Part shown: positions 33,394-42,246 of the stretch, one piece after another
Layout of the letters: every line of letters starts with the position of its first letter
Position numbering within the stretch: position 1 is the first letter of the stretch
Source: CAZVCJ01 sp964625745
GTDB taxonomy: Bacteria > Chloroflexota > Anaerolineae > VGOG01
DNA: 64,000 bases
Reading direction: 5' to 3'
Assembly (NCBI GenBank): GCA_964625745.1
Contig: CAZVCJ010000005.1
Location: forward strand, 3,101-67,100
Program-made: the position numbers and the translations under genes
The notes under the pieces: model-generated
Told to the model about the DNA's origin: nothing
What the model saw: the letters and a program-made list of their open reading frames with translations, nothing else
Databases searched by the model: none

Positions 33394-34902
33394 CTAATCT
33401 CCAATACCCAATATCCGATTCAACGCTTTCCGTACCGCCTCCCGATCATCCCACGGAACCTCCGTGATGCCAAAACACATGGACTGCTCATGGCCCTTGC
33501 CGGTGACGATCACCAGGTCCCCGGCCCGGGCCATTTTTACGGCAAATTGGATAGCCTCTCCGCGGTCGCCGACGCGCCAGTAGTCCTCCCCTTCCCTGCA
33601 CCCCGCGCTCTCGCAACCGACCGCGATTTGAGCCATGATGGTGTCCAGGTCCTCGGTGCGCGGATCCTCAGCCGTGATGACCACGCGGTCGGCCAGCTTC
33701 CCGGCTATCTCCCCCATCATCGGCCGCTTGGCCATGTCCCGCAGCCCTGCGCAGCCGAAAACGACGATGACCCGGCCATCGGTCAAGCAGCGCGCCGTCT
33801 CCAGCACCCGTCGGAGAGCGTTGGGCGTGTGAGCGAAATCCACGATGGCGATGAAGTCCTGCCCCAGGACGATGCGCTCCATGCGCCCCGGCACCCCTCG
33901 CACGGCGACGACGCCCTCCTGCATAGCCTCGAAAGGAACCGACTGCGAAACACCGACAGCGATGGCCGCCAGGATGTTGTAGACATTGAAAGGGCCGGGG
34001 AGCTCTGTCCGCACTGCGAACTCCCCATCAGGGGTTACGGCGGTGAAGGTCGTCGCTGTTGGCGTGTACACGATGTCCCGGGCCGTGGCATCTGCTGGCC
34101 ACTCCAGACTGTAGGTTAGATGACGGTCGGCGGGGATTGGGCGCAGGTATTCAAAAGAGGAATCATCGGCGTTGAGGATGGAGGTTTTCGGGGTGTCGGG
34201 CTTGCGGAAAGAACTGGACAGGTCGCGAAAGAGGCGGGCTTTGGCCTCCCGATAGTCCTCGAAGGTTTTGTGATAGTCCAGGTGCTCGTGGGTGATGTTG
34301 GTAGCCACTGCCACGTCGAAATCGCAGGCCGTGACCCGATGCTGGGCCAGGCCGTGAGAGGTAGCCTCCAGGACAGCGTACTCTGTGCCGGCGGTCACCA
34401 TCTGAGCCAGGTATCGTTGCACCTGGAGCGCATCGGGGGTGGTGACGTGAAGACCTGTCGTGTAGTGCTCGTCGCCGATGAGGGCCTCCACGGTGCTGAT
34501 CATCCCCGTCTTGTATCCCGCGGCGGCCAGGATGCTCCGGATGAGCTCGACGGTGGTGGTCTTGCCGTCGGTGCCGGTGACGCCGACGACGCGCAGCTTT
34601 CGAGCCGGGTGGTCGTGGAAGGCGGCAGCCAGGTGAGCGAGAGCCTGGCGGGAATCGGGGACGAGAACGTACGGAACAGAGATGCTCGTCTCCCGCTCAC
34701 CGACGACGGCCACCGCTCCCTGCCGGATCGCATCGGGGATGAAATCGTGGCCGTCGGCATCGAGGCCCTTGACGGCCACGAAGAGATCGCCGGCCTGCAC
34801 TTGACGCGAGTCCTGAGCCAGCCCCTTGATTTCCACATCCACGCGACCGTGGACTTGCTTGTGAGATAGAGCGGTTAGCAAGTTAGAAAGCTTCATACCC
34901 AT
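33394..34902 (-). CDS. murE: UDP-MurNAc-tripeptide synthetase (Mur ligase)
   Basis: 502-residue MurE-type ligase that adds the third residue to the peptidoglycan stem peptide. P-loop GVTGTDGKTTT (107-117), the family's FAHTPNALRR and the C-terminal TGKGHEQSM are present. In the specificity position, where meso-DAP enzymes read DNPR, this protein has EDPR, so meso-DAP is not assured and ornithine or lysine are possible. Start at 34902 (or 34896); the longer open frame lacks a ribosome-binding site. The last residues (RILGIGD) and stop are encoded by a repeat tract at 33379-33420. Confidence 0.85.
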   Translation of the reverse strand: MGMKLSNLLTALSHKQVHGRVDVEIKGLAQDSRQVQAGDLFVAVKGLDADGHDFIPDAIRQGAVAVVGERETSISVPYVLVPDSRQALAHLAAAFHDHPARKLRVVGVTGTDGKTTTVELIRSILAAAGYKTGMISTVEALIGDEHYTTGLHVTTPDALQVQRYLAQMVTAGTEYAVLEATSHGLAQHRVTACDFDVAVATNITHEHLDYHKTFEDYREAKARLFRDLSSSFRKPDTPKTSILNADDSSFEYLRPIPADRHLTYSLEWPADATARDIVYTPTATTFTAVTPDGEFAVRTELPGPFNVYNILAAIAVGVSQSVPFEAMQEGVVAVRGVPGRMERIVLGQDFIAIVDFAHTPNALRRVLETARCLTDGRVIVVFGCAGLRDMAKRPMMGEIAGKLADRVVITAEDPRTEDLDTIMAQIAVGCESAGCREGEDYWRVGDRGEAIQFAVKMARAGDLVIVTGKGHEQSMCFGITEVPWDDREAVRKALNRILGIGD

Positions 34903-35190
34903 CGCCTCAGCGGTGACATTCTCTCGCTCGCGACGGATTATCAAATCCGTCGCCTGGATCTGACGCTTGTCCTGTCGGGGTTTCCTCCGGTCTTGACAGG
35001 TTGTGATTGTTCTGCTATAATGCCTGGTAAGGTGACCATGGACATACGCCAAAAGAGTGCGCATGGAGTTATTATACAAGAGGATTTCCGTAAATGCAAC
35101 CCTGCGGATTGTTTAGGCGGATTCCGTCTAAGATACCGAAATAGCGGGGGAAGACGGATTCCGTACAAGAAATAGTTAGGCGCTGGAACG
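34903..35190 (+). promoter_or_regulatory. Promoter-bearing leader of the cassette array
   Basis: No gene. It holds a consensus promoter, TTGACA (34993-34998), 17 bp, TATAAT (35016-35021), reading into the cassettes, as an integron Pc promoter would. Downstream lies an imperfect inverted repeat (cggattccgtct at 35118-35129 against agacggattccg at 35152-35163) and a perfect core site GTTAGGC (35175-35181) just before the first cassette gene. Confidence 0.7.
35105..35181 (+). other. attI/attC-like site before the first cassette
   Basis: The region ends in GTTAGGC, a full match to the integron core GTTRRRY. The inverted repeat to its left could form the folded site. A left partner (gtctaag at 35126) is imperfect, so this may be an attI-like or degenerate attC site. 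Confidence 0.45.
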
Positions 35191-35199
35191 GTGGGTGAG

Positions 35200-36015
35200 A
35201 TGCGATTCGTTATTGCGCTTGGCGAGACCGCTTCGAAGCTGCACCCGGAAGCACAACTCTACATCGATAACCACCTTGCATCATATGGCGGTTGGCTTAG
35301 GAACAATCTCAAGCTGCGAGGGGAGATTCTTCACGATCCTGACGAACCGACGTTGGTTCAACGACTGAACGCTATTTCCGAATCAGAAGTTGAGGTGGTG
35401 ACGACGTTGCAGGGTCGGTATTCATTATCCATGATCGGAAAGGTCGTAAACCACCTTCGAGATCGCGGCATAAACGTAGTCGTGACCATCGAGCCCATCC
35501 CTGAACACATACGAGAACTTGCTGGCGCACCTCGAATCAAGTACCACCAAATGCTGGATGCTTCCACACCAGAGTCCCGGCAACTCCGAGTATTCCTCTG
35601 TCATACTGCGGCAGACAAACCGTCGGTGCGCAAACTATACCAAAATATTCGCAAGCTCGGCGCGGAAGTGTGGTTCGACGAAAAGAGTCTGCTCCCCGGG
35701 CAAGACTGGAATGCCGAGATACAGGGAGCCATCCGCAACAGCGACCTCGTGCTCGTCTGTCTTTCGACTCGAGCAGTCAATAGAGTCGGCTATCTACAGA
35801 AGGAGATTCGGTACGCGTTGGATTACGCAGACGAACAACCGGAGGGTTCCGTCTATGTCGTTCCAGTTAAACTCGAAGAGTGCGATGTCCCCAGCCGCTT
35901 AACACGGTGGCAATGGGTGAATCTGTGGGAGGACGGCGGATTCGATAGGCTCGCTCAGGCACTACATGCTCGCGCAAGCGACTTAAGACGACGCTCAACG
36001 AATGGAGGTGCCTAA
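35200..36015 (+). CDS. TIR-domain protein in a gene cassette
   Basis: 271-residue protein. The N-terminal ~125 residues are unassigned. From about residue 130 there is a TIR domain: RVFLCHTAADK, VWFDEKSLLPGQDW, NSDLVLVCLSTRAV and YLQKEIRYALDYA, where the Glu (about 202) is the candidate NADase catalytic residue. The ATG at 35200 is preferred over GTG at 35191. The stop codon lies inside the left core site of the following attC, typical of cassette genes. Bacterial TIR proteins deplete NAD+ or make signalling nucleotides in phage defence, and that role is likely but unproven here. No STING, Thoeris or SIR2 partner is adjacent. Confidence 0.75.
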   Translation: MRFVIALGETASKLHPEAQLYIDNHLASYGGWLRNNLKLRGEILHDPDEPTLVQRLNAISESEVEVVTTLQGRYSLSMIGKVVNHLRDRGINVVVTIEPIPEHIRELAGAPRIKYHQMLDASTPESRQLRVFLCHTAADKPSVRKLYQNIRKLGAEVWFDEKSLLPGQDWNAEIQGAIRNSDLVLVCLSTRAVNRVGYLQKEIRYALDYADEQPEGSVYVVPVKLEECDVPSRLTRWQWVNLWEDGGFDRLAQALHARASDLRRRSTNGGA

Positions 36016-36069
36016 CAAGCAAAATCAGCCGACGCTCGTACCTCGCGCGGCTGATTTGCAGCGTTAGAT
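36010..36069 (+). other. attC recombination site 1
   Basis: Left core GCCTAAC (36010-36016) and right core GTTAGAT (36063-36069) flank an imperfect palindrome, gcaaaatcagccg against cggctgatttgc. One unpaired A stands on the left arm, as in the extrahelical bases of attC. Loop: acgctcgtacctcgcg. Confidence 0.82.
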
Positions 36070-36081
36070 TTACAGTTAGAC

Positions 36082-36672
36082 ATGAAAACATTTATTGGAA
36101 TAGACCCCGGTGGCGTCAAAGCCTTTGGCTGGTGCGTTATGGATGCAGCCCTCCCGGCACTATCGGTCAGTCGAATAGTAACTGGCACATGTTCTGGCAT
36201 TTCAGAAGCTATTCCAGAGATTGAGCGGATTTGTGAAACTCAACCAGTCGGGGCAGGAATAGACGCACCGCTATATTGGGCACGAGCTGGCGAAAGAATG
36301 GCGGATCAGAAAATCCGCAAAGCTGTCGCAAAAGCTGGTGGTTCCTCTTCTACTGTTGGTCACGTCAATTCATTACGCGGTGCATGTCTTGTTCAAGGCG
36401 TGCTCTCAGCAGTTGGACTTGCCGAAAAATGGCCACAAATTGCAATTACGGAGTCCCATCCCAAGGCCTTACTTTCTGTATGGCCCGGAGCTGTAGAATT
36501 TGTCAGACAATTTGAATTTTCAACCGATCATGAGCGAGATGCCGCGATTGGGGCATATGCGGCTTTTGCGTTTTTATCGCAATGGCCTCAATGGGTTGAT
36601 TGGGTAGAATTAGAAGAAAGCTGCTTCATACCGTCTGGAGGGAAAGTAGCCTATTGGTTTCCACGGGTTTGA
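36082..36672 (+). CDS. DUF429-like protein in a gene cassette
   Basis: 196-residue protein of the DUF429 type with an RNase H-like fold pattern: FIGIDPGGVKAFGWCV at the N-terminus, GIDAPLYW near 60, and a late acidic motif DHERDAAIGAYAAF. DUF429 proteins are suspected nucleases, but their role is not settled. Lower GC than the chromosomal genes around it. It begins 12 bases after attC site 1 and ends just before attC site 2, so it is one cassette. Confidence 0.7.
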   Translation: MKTFIGIDPGGVKAFGWCVMDAALPALSVSRIVTGTCSGISEAIPEIERICETQPVGAGIDAPLYWARAGERMADQKIRKAVAKAGGSSSTVGHVNSLRGACLVQGVLSAVGLAEKWPQIAITESHPKALLSVWPGAVEFVRQFEFSTDHERDAAIGAYAAFAFLSQWPQWVDWVELEESCFIPSGGKVAYWFPRV

Positions 36673-36673
36673 A

Positions 36674-36733
36674 ATCTAGCATTCGGGTGGTAGGGACGCT
36701 CGTTCCTCGCGCCCCACACCCGAGGCGTTATAC
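36674..36733 (+). other. attC recombination site 2
   Basis: Right core GTTATAC (36727-36733) and left partner ATCTAGC (36674-36680, one mismatch to RYYYAAC) flank tcgggtggtaggg against ccccacacccga. The loop acgctcgttcctcgcg differs from attC site 1 by a single base. Confidence 0.7.
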
Positions 36734-36745
36734 GAGAGGAGAATT

Positions 36746-37354
36746 ATGACTGAGTATGAGGAGTACAGCCTACTTATTAGATTTCTCGGATCTCTTGTAA
36801 CTGTTTTGGCAGTAATTGTTGCCATATGGGGTGAACGGTTGCGCCAGTTGTGGACTAAACCAAAGCTCAAAATATCGCTTGCCGACCCTCAAGGGTCATT
36901 TACCACCAGAGCAGACAAAAAAAAGGCAAGATACTACAGTCTTGATGTCAGAAACGATCGACGTTCGTCTCCAGCAAAAAATGTCAGAGTGCTTCTAACA
37001 GAAATCATCAAACAAGGCCCTGATGGCAACTGGAGACCTATCGTTTTTAGTGGACCCGTTCATGTAACCTGGAAATGGCCAAACATAACTCCAGCATATA
37101 CAACAATTGGTCCTGATGAAATGGCGACTTTCGGTTTTGTCGTTGAAGATGCCAAATGGTTTGCTCTTCAGTTGTATTGGTGTCCTAACAATTTAGAACC
37201 AGCTTTTCCTCCAAACGAACCAATTAGACTGAAATTCAAAGCAGTATCTGATTCAGAAGAATCCAATACTCTTACTGTACAGGTAGCATGGGATGGTATG
37301 TGGAGTGAAGGTAGTAAAGAGATGCAACAACATCTTATCGTCAAGGAAATCTAA
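36746..37354 (+). CDS. Single-TM protein of unknown function in a gene cassette
   Basis: 202 residues. An N-terminal membrane helix (LIRFLGSLVTVLAVIVAIWG, about 10-29) is followed by a beta-rich soluble domain (LDVRNDRR, VHVTWKWPNI, TFGFVVEDAKWF, LTVQVAWDGMW). AT-rich compared with the chromosome. gagaggag Shine-Dalgarno. No family recognised. Membrane-anchored beta domains of this kind are common among integron cassette products without known function. Confidence 0.65.
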   Translation: MTEYEEYSLLIRFLGSLVTVLAVIVAIWGERLRQLWTKPKLKISLADPQGSFTTRADKKKARYYSLDVRNDRRSSPAKNVRVLLTEIIKQGPDGNWRPIVFSGPVHVTWKWPNITPAYTTIGPDEMATFGFVVEDAKWFALQLYWCPNNLEPAFPPNEPIRLKFKAVSDSEESNTLTVQVAWDGMWSEGSKEMQQHLIVKEI

Positions 37355-37361
37355 TAAAATC

Positions 37362-37412
37362 ATATAACCAGGCTAATGCAGCCGACGCAAGAAGCCGCGC
37401 GGCCGGTTAGCG
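37362..37412 (+). other. Degenerate attC-like site 3
   Basis: Left core-like ATATAAC (37362-37368) and right GTTAGCG (37406-37412) enclose gctaatgcagccg against cggccggttagc. The centre (ccgacgc...gccgcgcgg) recalls sites 1 and 2. The right core departs from GTTRRRY, so this may be the decayed end of the array. Confidence 0.5.
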
Positions 37413-37486
37413 ACGTCAGGGCGGCTGGACATTCCTCACCCTCTCAGGCCCAATTCTGACCACGCCGAAAAGGTATCCAAATACAA

Positions 37487-37518
37487 AAGCGGGAGGCGCT
37501 TTAGACCTCCCGCTTTTT
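37487..37518. terminator. Bidirectional terminator after hppA
   Basis: A 10-bp stem (aagcgggagg/cctcccgctt) is followed by ttttt on the plus strand and tttt on the minus strand. It separates the cassette array from the pyrophosphatase gene. The remaining bases to 37696 hold nothing recognised. Confidence 0.8.
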
Positions 37519-37696
37519 CTGTGAACTGATCAGTCCCCAAATCCAACCCCAGTCCTCGACAGTTGTCTTGCCCCTCAAGAAACCACAATGATGCCCCACA
37601 AAGAAGAAACCTCAAGGAAAGACTCCTTGACGTCTTAAACAAAATCCAGTTTCCACTCTGCTCTCGCCGGATCGCCAAAGGGAAGACTACCGAACC

Positions 37697-39775
37697 CTAG
37701 AACAAATGGAAAGCGGCGATGATGGGGGCGAACAGGGAGGATACCAGAGACATCACAGTAATCAGGGTGTTGAGGGAAGGGCCAGCCGTATCTTTGAACG
37801 GGTCACCGACGGTGTCGCCTACGACGCTGGCCTTGTGGGCATCGGAGCCGGGGCCGCCGAACTCCCCCGACTCAATGAATTTCTTGGCGTTGTCCCACAG
37901 ACCCCCTGCATTGGACATCAACAGGGCGAAGATAACCCCGGTGAAGATGCTCCCCCCCAGGAATCCCCCCAGGGCCTCAGGGCCAAGGATGATGCCAACC
38001 AGGATGGGGAGAACGATAGCCAGGAAGGCCGGTATCACCAGGGACGACAGCGCGCCCTGGGCAGCCAGACCCACACAGGTCGCATAGTCGGGAGGCTCGG
38101 TGCCGGCCAGGATGCCGGGGCGCTCGCGGAATTGCCGGCGAATCTCCTCGATCATATCGAAGGCATTGTGCGTAACGGCTAACATGGTAAGAGCGCTGAA
38201 CAGCGGCGGCGTTACCGCGCCCAACAGGACGCCGGCGATGACCACAGGCTCCCGCAGGCTGATGACCAGTTCCACCCCCCTGGCCCCCACGACCTCCGCG
38301 TAGGCGGCAAACAGCGCCAGGACAGTGAGGGCAGCAGCGCTGATGGCGAAACCTTTGGTGATGGCCTTGGCCGTATTACCAGCCGCATCGAGCACGTCAG
38401 TGGTGTCAATGACTTCCTGGGACATCCCAGCCATCTCGGCGATGCCCCGCGCGTTGTCCACGATGGGCCCGTAAGCATCGGAGGAAACGATCATGCCGCT
38501 GACGGACAACATCCCCACCGCGCTAATGCCGACCCCGTAGATGCCGCTGATGCCGGATAATTCCGCCAGGTAGTAGGAAAGCAGCGTCGCCGCGACGATG
38601 CCAATGATCGAGGGAACGATGCTGACCAGCCCATAGCTGTAGCCGGTGATGATGTTGATGGCCGCGCCAGAACCTGAGACGCGGGCCGTCTCCATCACCG
38701 GGTGGAAATCAGACGAAGTGTAGTAATCGGAGGTGAAGCCGATGACGACGCCAGTAACCAGCCCGGCCAGCGTAGCCCACAACACGCCGAGGCTGTAGCC
38801 GCCCAACAGAATGGTGGCAGCAGACAGCACGGCAAAGATGGCGCAGGTGATCATCGTTCCGCTATTGAGAGCCCTGCCTGGATTGCCGCTCTTACCCACG
38901 CGCACAAACCGGATACCGATGAGCGAAGCAAATATGCCCAGCGTGCACAGAATCAAGGGAAACAAAACGTACCTGGTTTGCAAATCGCCGGCAAAGAGTG
39001 AGGCCCCCAAAAGCATGGCAGCCACGGTACTGGCCACGTAGCTATCGAAGATATCTGCCCCCATGCCAGCCACGTCGCCGACGTTGTCGCCAACGTTATC
39101 GGCGACTACGGCCGGGTTGCGGGGGTCATCTTCGGGGATGCCGATCTCGACCTTGCCCACCAGGTCGGCCGCGATGTCGGCCGTTTTGGTGTAGATCCCA
39201 CCCCCCGCTTTGGCCAGCAAGGCCAGTGACGACGCGCCAAAGCTGAAGCCGAGGATGATCTCCGGGTCGCCAGTGACGAGATAAATCGTGCTCATACCGA
39301 TGATAGCCAGGCCCACCATAGCCAGACCCATCACCGAACCGGCGTAGAAGGCCACTTGAAAAGCACGATTGATGCTCTCATTGGCCGCTGCTGCACTCCG
39401 CACGTTGGCGGCCACGGCGACACTCATACCCATATACCCGGCGATGGCAGAACATATCGCGCCAGCCACAAAAGCTAATGCCATCGTGATACCCCGTGAC
39501 GGGTTGACGGCTGCCGCTTTTAGACCCAGATGCTCGATATCGAAGCTGAACACGATAGCAATGATGACACCAAGCCCGACCGCAACGAGGGTGAGTGCCA
39601 GGTAGAGATGGCGCAAGTAGGTTTTCGCTCCATCTCGAATCCAGGACGCGACTTCCTGAGCCCTTTCGGATCCAGCATCCTGCCGGTTGACCCAGAGATA
39701 TAGCCAGATCGCTACTCCGAGAGAAAGGATTCCTGCAAAGATAGCCACGAAAATCCAGAGTTCAGATCCTGCCAC
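37697..39775 (-). CDS. hppA: Membrane-bound proton-translocating pyrophosphatase 1
   Basis: 692-residue integral membrane pyrophosphatase, about 16 TM helices, which couples PPi hydrolysis to ion pumping. Substrate-site motifs are DLVGKVEIGIPEDDPRN and ADNVGDNVGDVAG near residue 230, with a second Asp/Lys cluster GSDAHKASVVGDTVGDPFKDT near the C-terminus. GNTAKAITKG carries Lys where K+-dependent enzymes have Ala, so K+-independent H+ pumping is predicted. GTG start with aggagg seven bases upstream. A paralogue lies at 45260-47380, with a signalling gene group between them. Confidence 0.92.
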   Translation of the reverse strand: MAGSELWIFVAIFAGILSLGVAIWLYLWVNRQDAGSERAQEVASWIRDGAKTYLRHLYLALTLVAVGLGVIIAIVFSFDIEHLGLKAAAVNPSRGITMALAFVAGAICSAIAGYMGMSVAVAANVRSAAAANESINRAFQVAFYAGSVMGLAMVGLAIIGMSTIYLVTGDPEIILGFSFGASSLALLAKAGGGIYTKTADIAADLVGKVEIGIPEDDPRNPAVVADNVGDNVGDVAGMGADIFDSYVASTVAAMLLGASLFAGDLQTRYVLFPLILCTLGIFASLIGIRFVRVGKSGNPGRALNSGTMITCAIFAVLSAATILLGGYSLGVLWATLAGLVTGVVIGFTSDYYTSSDFHPVMETARVSGSGAAINIITGYSYGLVSIVPSIIGIVAATLLSYYLAELSGISGIYGVGISAVGMLSVSGMIVSSDAYGPIVDNARGIAEMAGMSQEVIDTTDVLDAAGNTAKAITKGFAISAAALTVLALFAAYAEVVGARGVELVISLREPVVIAGVLLGAVTPPLFSALTMLAVTHNAFDMIEEIRRQFRERPGILAGTEPPDYATCVGLAAQGALSSLVIPAFLAIVLPILVGIILGPEALGGFLGGSIFTGVIFALLMSNAGGLWDNAKKFIESGEFGGPGSDAHKASVVGDTVGDPFKDTAGPSLNTLITVMSLVSSLFAPIIAAFHLF

Positions 39776-39858
39776 TATTGTTCCTCCTGACGTGAAACAG
39801 GAAGGTGAAACGTAAAACGTGAAACGTAATCACGCATCACGTTTCACGCATCGCGGCT

Positions 39859-40629
39859 TCACATGTTGGCAGAGCGCCACCAATGATAGTATTTGGCACG
39901 CAGTTCCTCCTGCGAGGGCAGAGGGAAACACAGAAGCCCTTCTTTATTCCCCACGAATATCCCGCTCTTTATGGTGCGGTATGGAAACGAAGCCGGCTGG
40001 ATGCGGTTGACCATTTTGGAGTGGACGGTCTTGGTCCTCAGATCCACGAGACACTGGCGCAGATGACCGATGTTGGAATAGGGCAAGTCTCGCACGTCGC
40101 CGCGTTCAGGATCGGTGGCAAATTCACCCAGTCGCAGCTCTACAAAGCAAATCGCCGGCAGAGAGAGAAGGCTAGTCGGAGTCTTGACAATGAGATCGTA
40201 AAACTTGTGAGGACCCAGGGTGCTGACGACCAGAGGATGTACAGGCGCGATCTCCTGATAGAGATGCAATCCTATTGTGTCTTCGGGGAACTCTCGGCTC
40301 GACTCCAAACCCAGCACCCGCCCATCCTGGGTCACCAGGTAGAGCCTCTGAATGGTGCCTAAAGGGATATGCTCCAGCACCCGATAGACGGAGATATAGA
40401 TCGAGCGTTTCGGACTTCCGTCTTCGTGAGGCACGCAACGCCGGATACCCTCTTCGATGTGGAAATAGTCGTGTCTGAAGTCCGGATCAATCTCAAAGAA
40501 AATGGCTTGTCCGCGTGACTTCTTCGCACTCCCAACAGCATAGTAGACCCCGAATTCTTCCGGGGTTAACATGGAGGCGATCAATGCCTCAGGTATCACG
40601 GATAAGTACAGGTGGACATCCATGGCCAT
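39859..40629 (-). CDS. Hypothetical protein, 256 residues
   Basis: No recognised family. Soluble, no signal peptide. Segments such as HLYLSVIPEALIASMLTPEEFGVYYA and AKKSRGQAIFFEID suggest a compact alpha/beta domain that may sense or bind a ligand. ATG with aaggagg Shine-Dalgarno (starts at 40629 or 40623). It stands directly downstream of the response-regulator gene and could be part of the same transcription unit. A gtgaaacgt repeat tract (39790-39858) separates it from hppA. Confidence 0.6.
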   Translation of the reverse strand: MAMDVHLYLSVIPEALIASMLTPEEFGVYYAVGSAKKSRGQAIFFEIDPDFRHDYFHIEEGIRRCVPHEDGSPKRSIYISVYRVLEHIPLGTIQRLYLVTQDGRVLGLESSREFPEDTIGLHLYQEIAPVHPLVVSTLGPHKFYDLIVKTPTSLLSLPAICFVELRLGEFATDPERGDVRDLPYSNIGHLRQCLVDLRTKTVHSKMVNRIQPASFPYRTIKSGIFVGNKEGLLCFPLPSQEELRAKYYHWWRSANM

Positions 40630-40709
40630 CTCCTCCTTAGAGGCTGGTACATCGGTAAATTGGTTGGTCGGTACATGTCCCAGTTTACCAATTTACCAGC
40701 CTACCACAG

Positions 40710-41342
40710 TCAGTCCGTAGCCCCTTCGTCCGCAATGCGTTGTGCACACTCCGCCAGTTCGCGAAGTCGCTGCGCATCACCAGAGAGACCGCGCGCACAC
40801 TGCATGTGCTCGAAGGCCTGATTATATAGCGTGCATGCGTTCTCCCATTCGTGGGTGAACTCGGCGATGCGGGCTGCCTGCTCAAGCGCCATCGCCGCCA
40901 GTTCCCATTTGCCCTCGTCCGCGTACTGGGCGGCAGCCTTCTCCAGATCAACCGGGCGCTGCTTAGGCAGTCGGTGCTCTGACTCCGCCAGGACGCGCTC
41001 GATGGTCGGCAACAGCAGGTCGTACCAGTTCGACTTGGGCAGGTACTCGTAGAAGTCTAACTGCGCAGCGCGGGCCTCGGTCTCCAGCGAGGCGTAGCCG
41101 GTGAACATGACCACCCGCAAGCCAGGTTGCAACTGGCGCAGCATCGCCGCCACCTGGAACCCATCCATCTCCGGCATCTTCATGTCCAGCAGAGCTACGT
41201 CGCAGGGCGTCTCCCGCGCCTGTTCGAGTGCCTCGCGCGCAGTGCTGGCCGTCACGACGGCATAGCCTGCCTGCTCCAGGTAGTCCTCCAGACTTTCGAG
41301 CACCAGCAGATCATCGTCCATCACCAGTATCGTTGACGACAT
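40710..41342 (-). CDS. Response regulator with helical C-terminal domain
   Basis: 210-residue protein with an N-terminal receiver domain: acidic pocket MDDD, phospho-acceptor Asp53 in LLDMKMPEMDG, Thr in MFTGYA and Lys in EYLPKS. The C-terminal ~90 residues are all-helical and TPR-like (AAAQYADEGKWELAAMALEQAARIAE), not DNA-binding, so output is probably by protein contact. Start at 41342 with aggaggt upstream. The two kinases at 42247 and 43403 in the same orientation are the likely partners. The transposase gene now separates them. Confidence 0.85.
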   Translation of the reverse strand: MSSTILVMDDDLLVLESLEDYLEQAGYAVVTASTAREALEQARETPCDVALLDMKMPEMDGFQVAAMLRQLQPGLRVVMFTGYASLETEARAAQLDFYEYLPKSNWYDLLLPTIERVLAESEHRLPKQRPVDLEKAAAQYADEGKWELAAMALEQAARIAEFTHEWENACTLYNQAFEHMQCARGLSGDAQRLRELAECAQRIADEGATD

Positions 41343-41349
41343 TGCACTG

Positions 41350-41467
41350 CACCTCCTAAATGACTGTAGTAACTGTAGTAACTGTAGTAACGACTTCAGT
41401 CGTTCTTTGCAACTGAAGTCGCCACCACGAAAACGCGCCATGAACACGTAGTAACAACTTCAGTCGT
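41350..41467. repeat. REP palindromes left of the transposase
   Basis: Three tandem actgtagta units, then palindromes aacgacttcagtcgtt (41389-41404) and a near copy at 41453-41470. They share the tgaag/cttca centre with those on the other side. Confidence 0.8.
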
Positions 41468-42064
41468 TTAGTCCCCGTAATCCCACGCATCCCCAATCGG
41501 GCATTTGACCCATCGCTCGCGGAGCCATTGCTGCCCATACGTATCGAAGTAGAGATGCACACTGGACCACGGCCAATCGTAAGGGCTTTCGACGTACCCG
41601 TGTTTCACCGCGTTATAGTGGAGATAGTTCAGCGCGTGATAGTAATGACGCTCATCACGGATATAGCGATCACGGAATTTGTACCACACCTTGCGCTGCC
41701 CAGTGAGGCCATCCTCAAGATTCCACGCTCTGGCAGTGGTCCCATGGAGATGCTGGAGTATAGCCGAGATCTGCTCCAAGGATTGAACGCCCGCCAGAAA
41801 GTGATAGTGATTAGTCAAGATAACCCAACCCCCGATCTCAGCCTGGATGTCGGCCAGTTCTGAAAGGAGCTGATCCTCAAACGCAGTTAACCGGGCAGGG
41901 GAAGCCATGATGTGCGCGTGTTCGTAGTTGGCAACAGTGATGCAGTACCACCCGGCCTCGCGATAGGGATGCGGCGGCGAGTGTAAGGGGTAGCCACACT
42001 GCCGACGTTCTTCGACGACAACAGCACGCTCCTCGGGTGTCATGTGGCGATACTCGTAAGGCAT
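41468..42064 (-). CDS. REP-associated tyrosine transposase (RAYT, Y1/HUH family)
   Basis: 198-residue single-stranded-DNA transposase of the TnpA-REP type. HUH motif in LTNHYHFLAGV, a candidate catalytic Tyr in RHYYHALNYLHYN, and a C-terminal DWPWSSVHLY typical of this family. ATG at 42064 with ggagggag directly upstream. It is bounded on both sides by short palindromes with conserved loops, the expected substrates of RAYT enzymes. Similar palindromes at 15338-15472 show that the family is dispersed. Such proteins are usually single-copy, domesticated and thought to spread REP sequences. Confidence 0.88.
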   Translation of the reverse strand: MPYEYRHMTPEERAVVVEERRQCGYPLHSPPHPYREAGWYCITVANYEHAHIMASPARLTAFEDQLLSELADIQAEIGGWVILTNHYHFLAGVQSLEQISAILQHLHGTTARAWNLEDGLTGQRKVWYKFRDRYIRDERHYYHALNYLHYNAVKHGYVESPYDWPWSSVHLYFDTYGQQWLRERWVKCPIGDAWDYGD

Positions 42065-42065
42065 C

Positions 42066-42245
42066 TCTCCCTCCGAAGCGACTGAAGTCGCCACTACGAA
42101 AGCCGTAGTAGCCACGTAGTAGCCACTTCAGTGGCTTAAGCGCGACTGAAGTCACTACTACGGCTACTGCCACTACAAAGGCCACAATAGCCACCGTAGT
42201 AGCCACTTCAGTGGCTTGAGAGCGACTGAAGTCGCTACTACGGTC
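42066..42245. repeat. REP palindromes right of the transposase
   Basis: At least five hairpins: gcgactgaagtcgc, agccacttcagtggct (twice), gcgactgaagtcac and agcgactgaagtcgct. Each is followed or preceded by cta(c)ctacg words. Stems vary in a compensatory way while the tgaag/cttca centre stays fixed. Confidence 0.85.
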
Positions 42246-42246
42246 A

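Noticed and set aside
41350..42245. CRISPR array from repeated ~15-bp palindromes
   Set aside because: Units are irregularly spaced with variable stems, without spacers of constant length and without cas genes. They are REP sequences.
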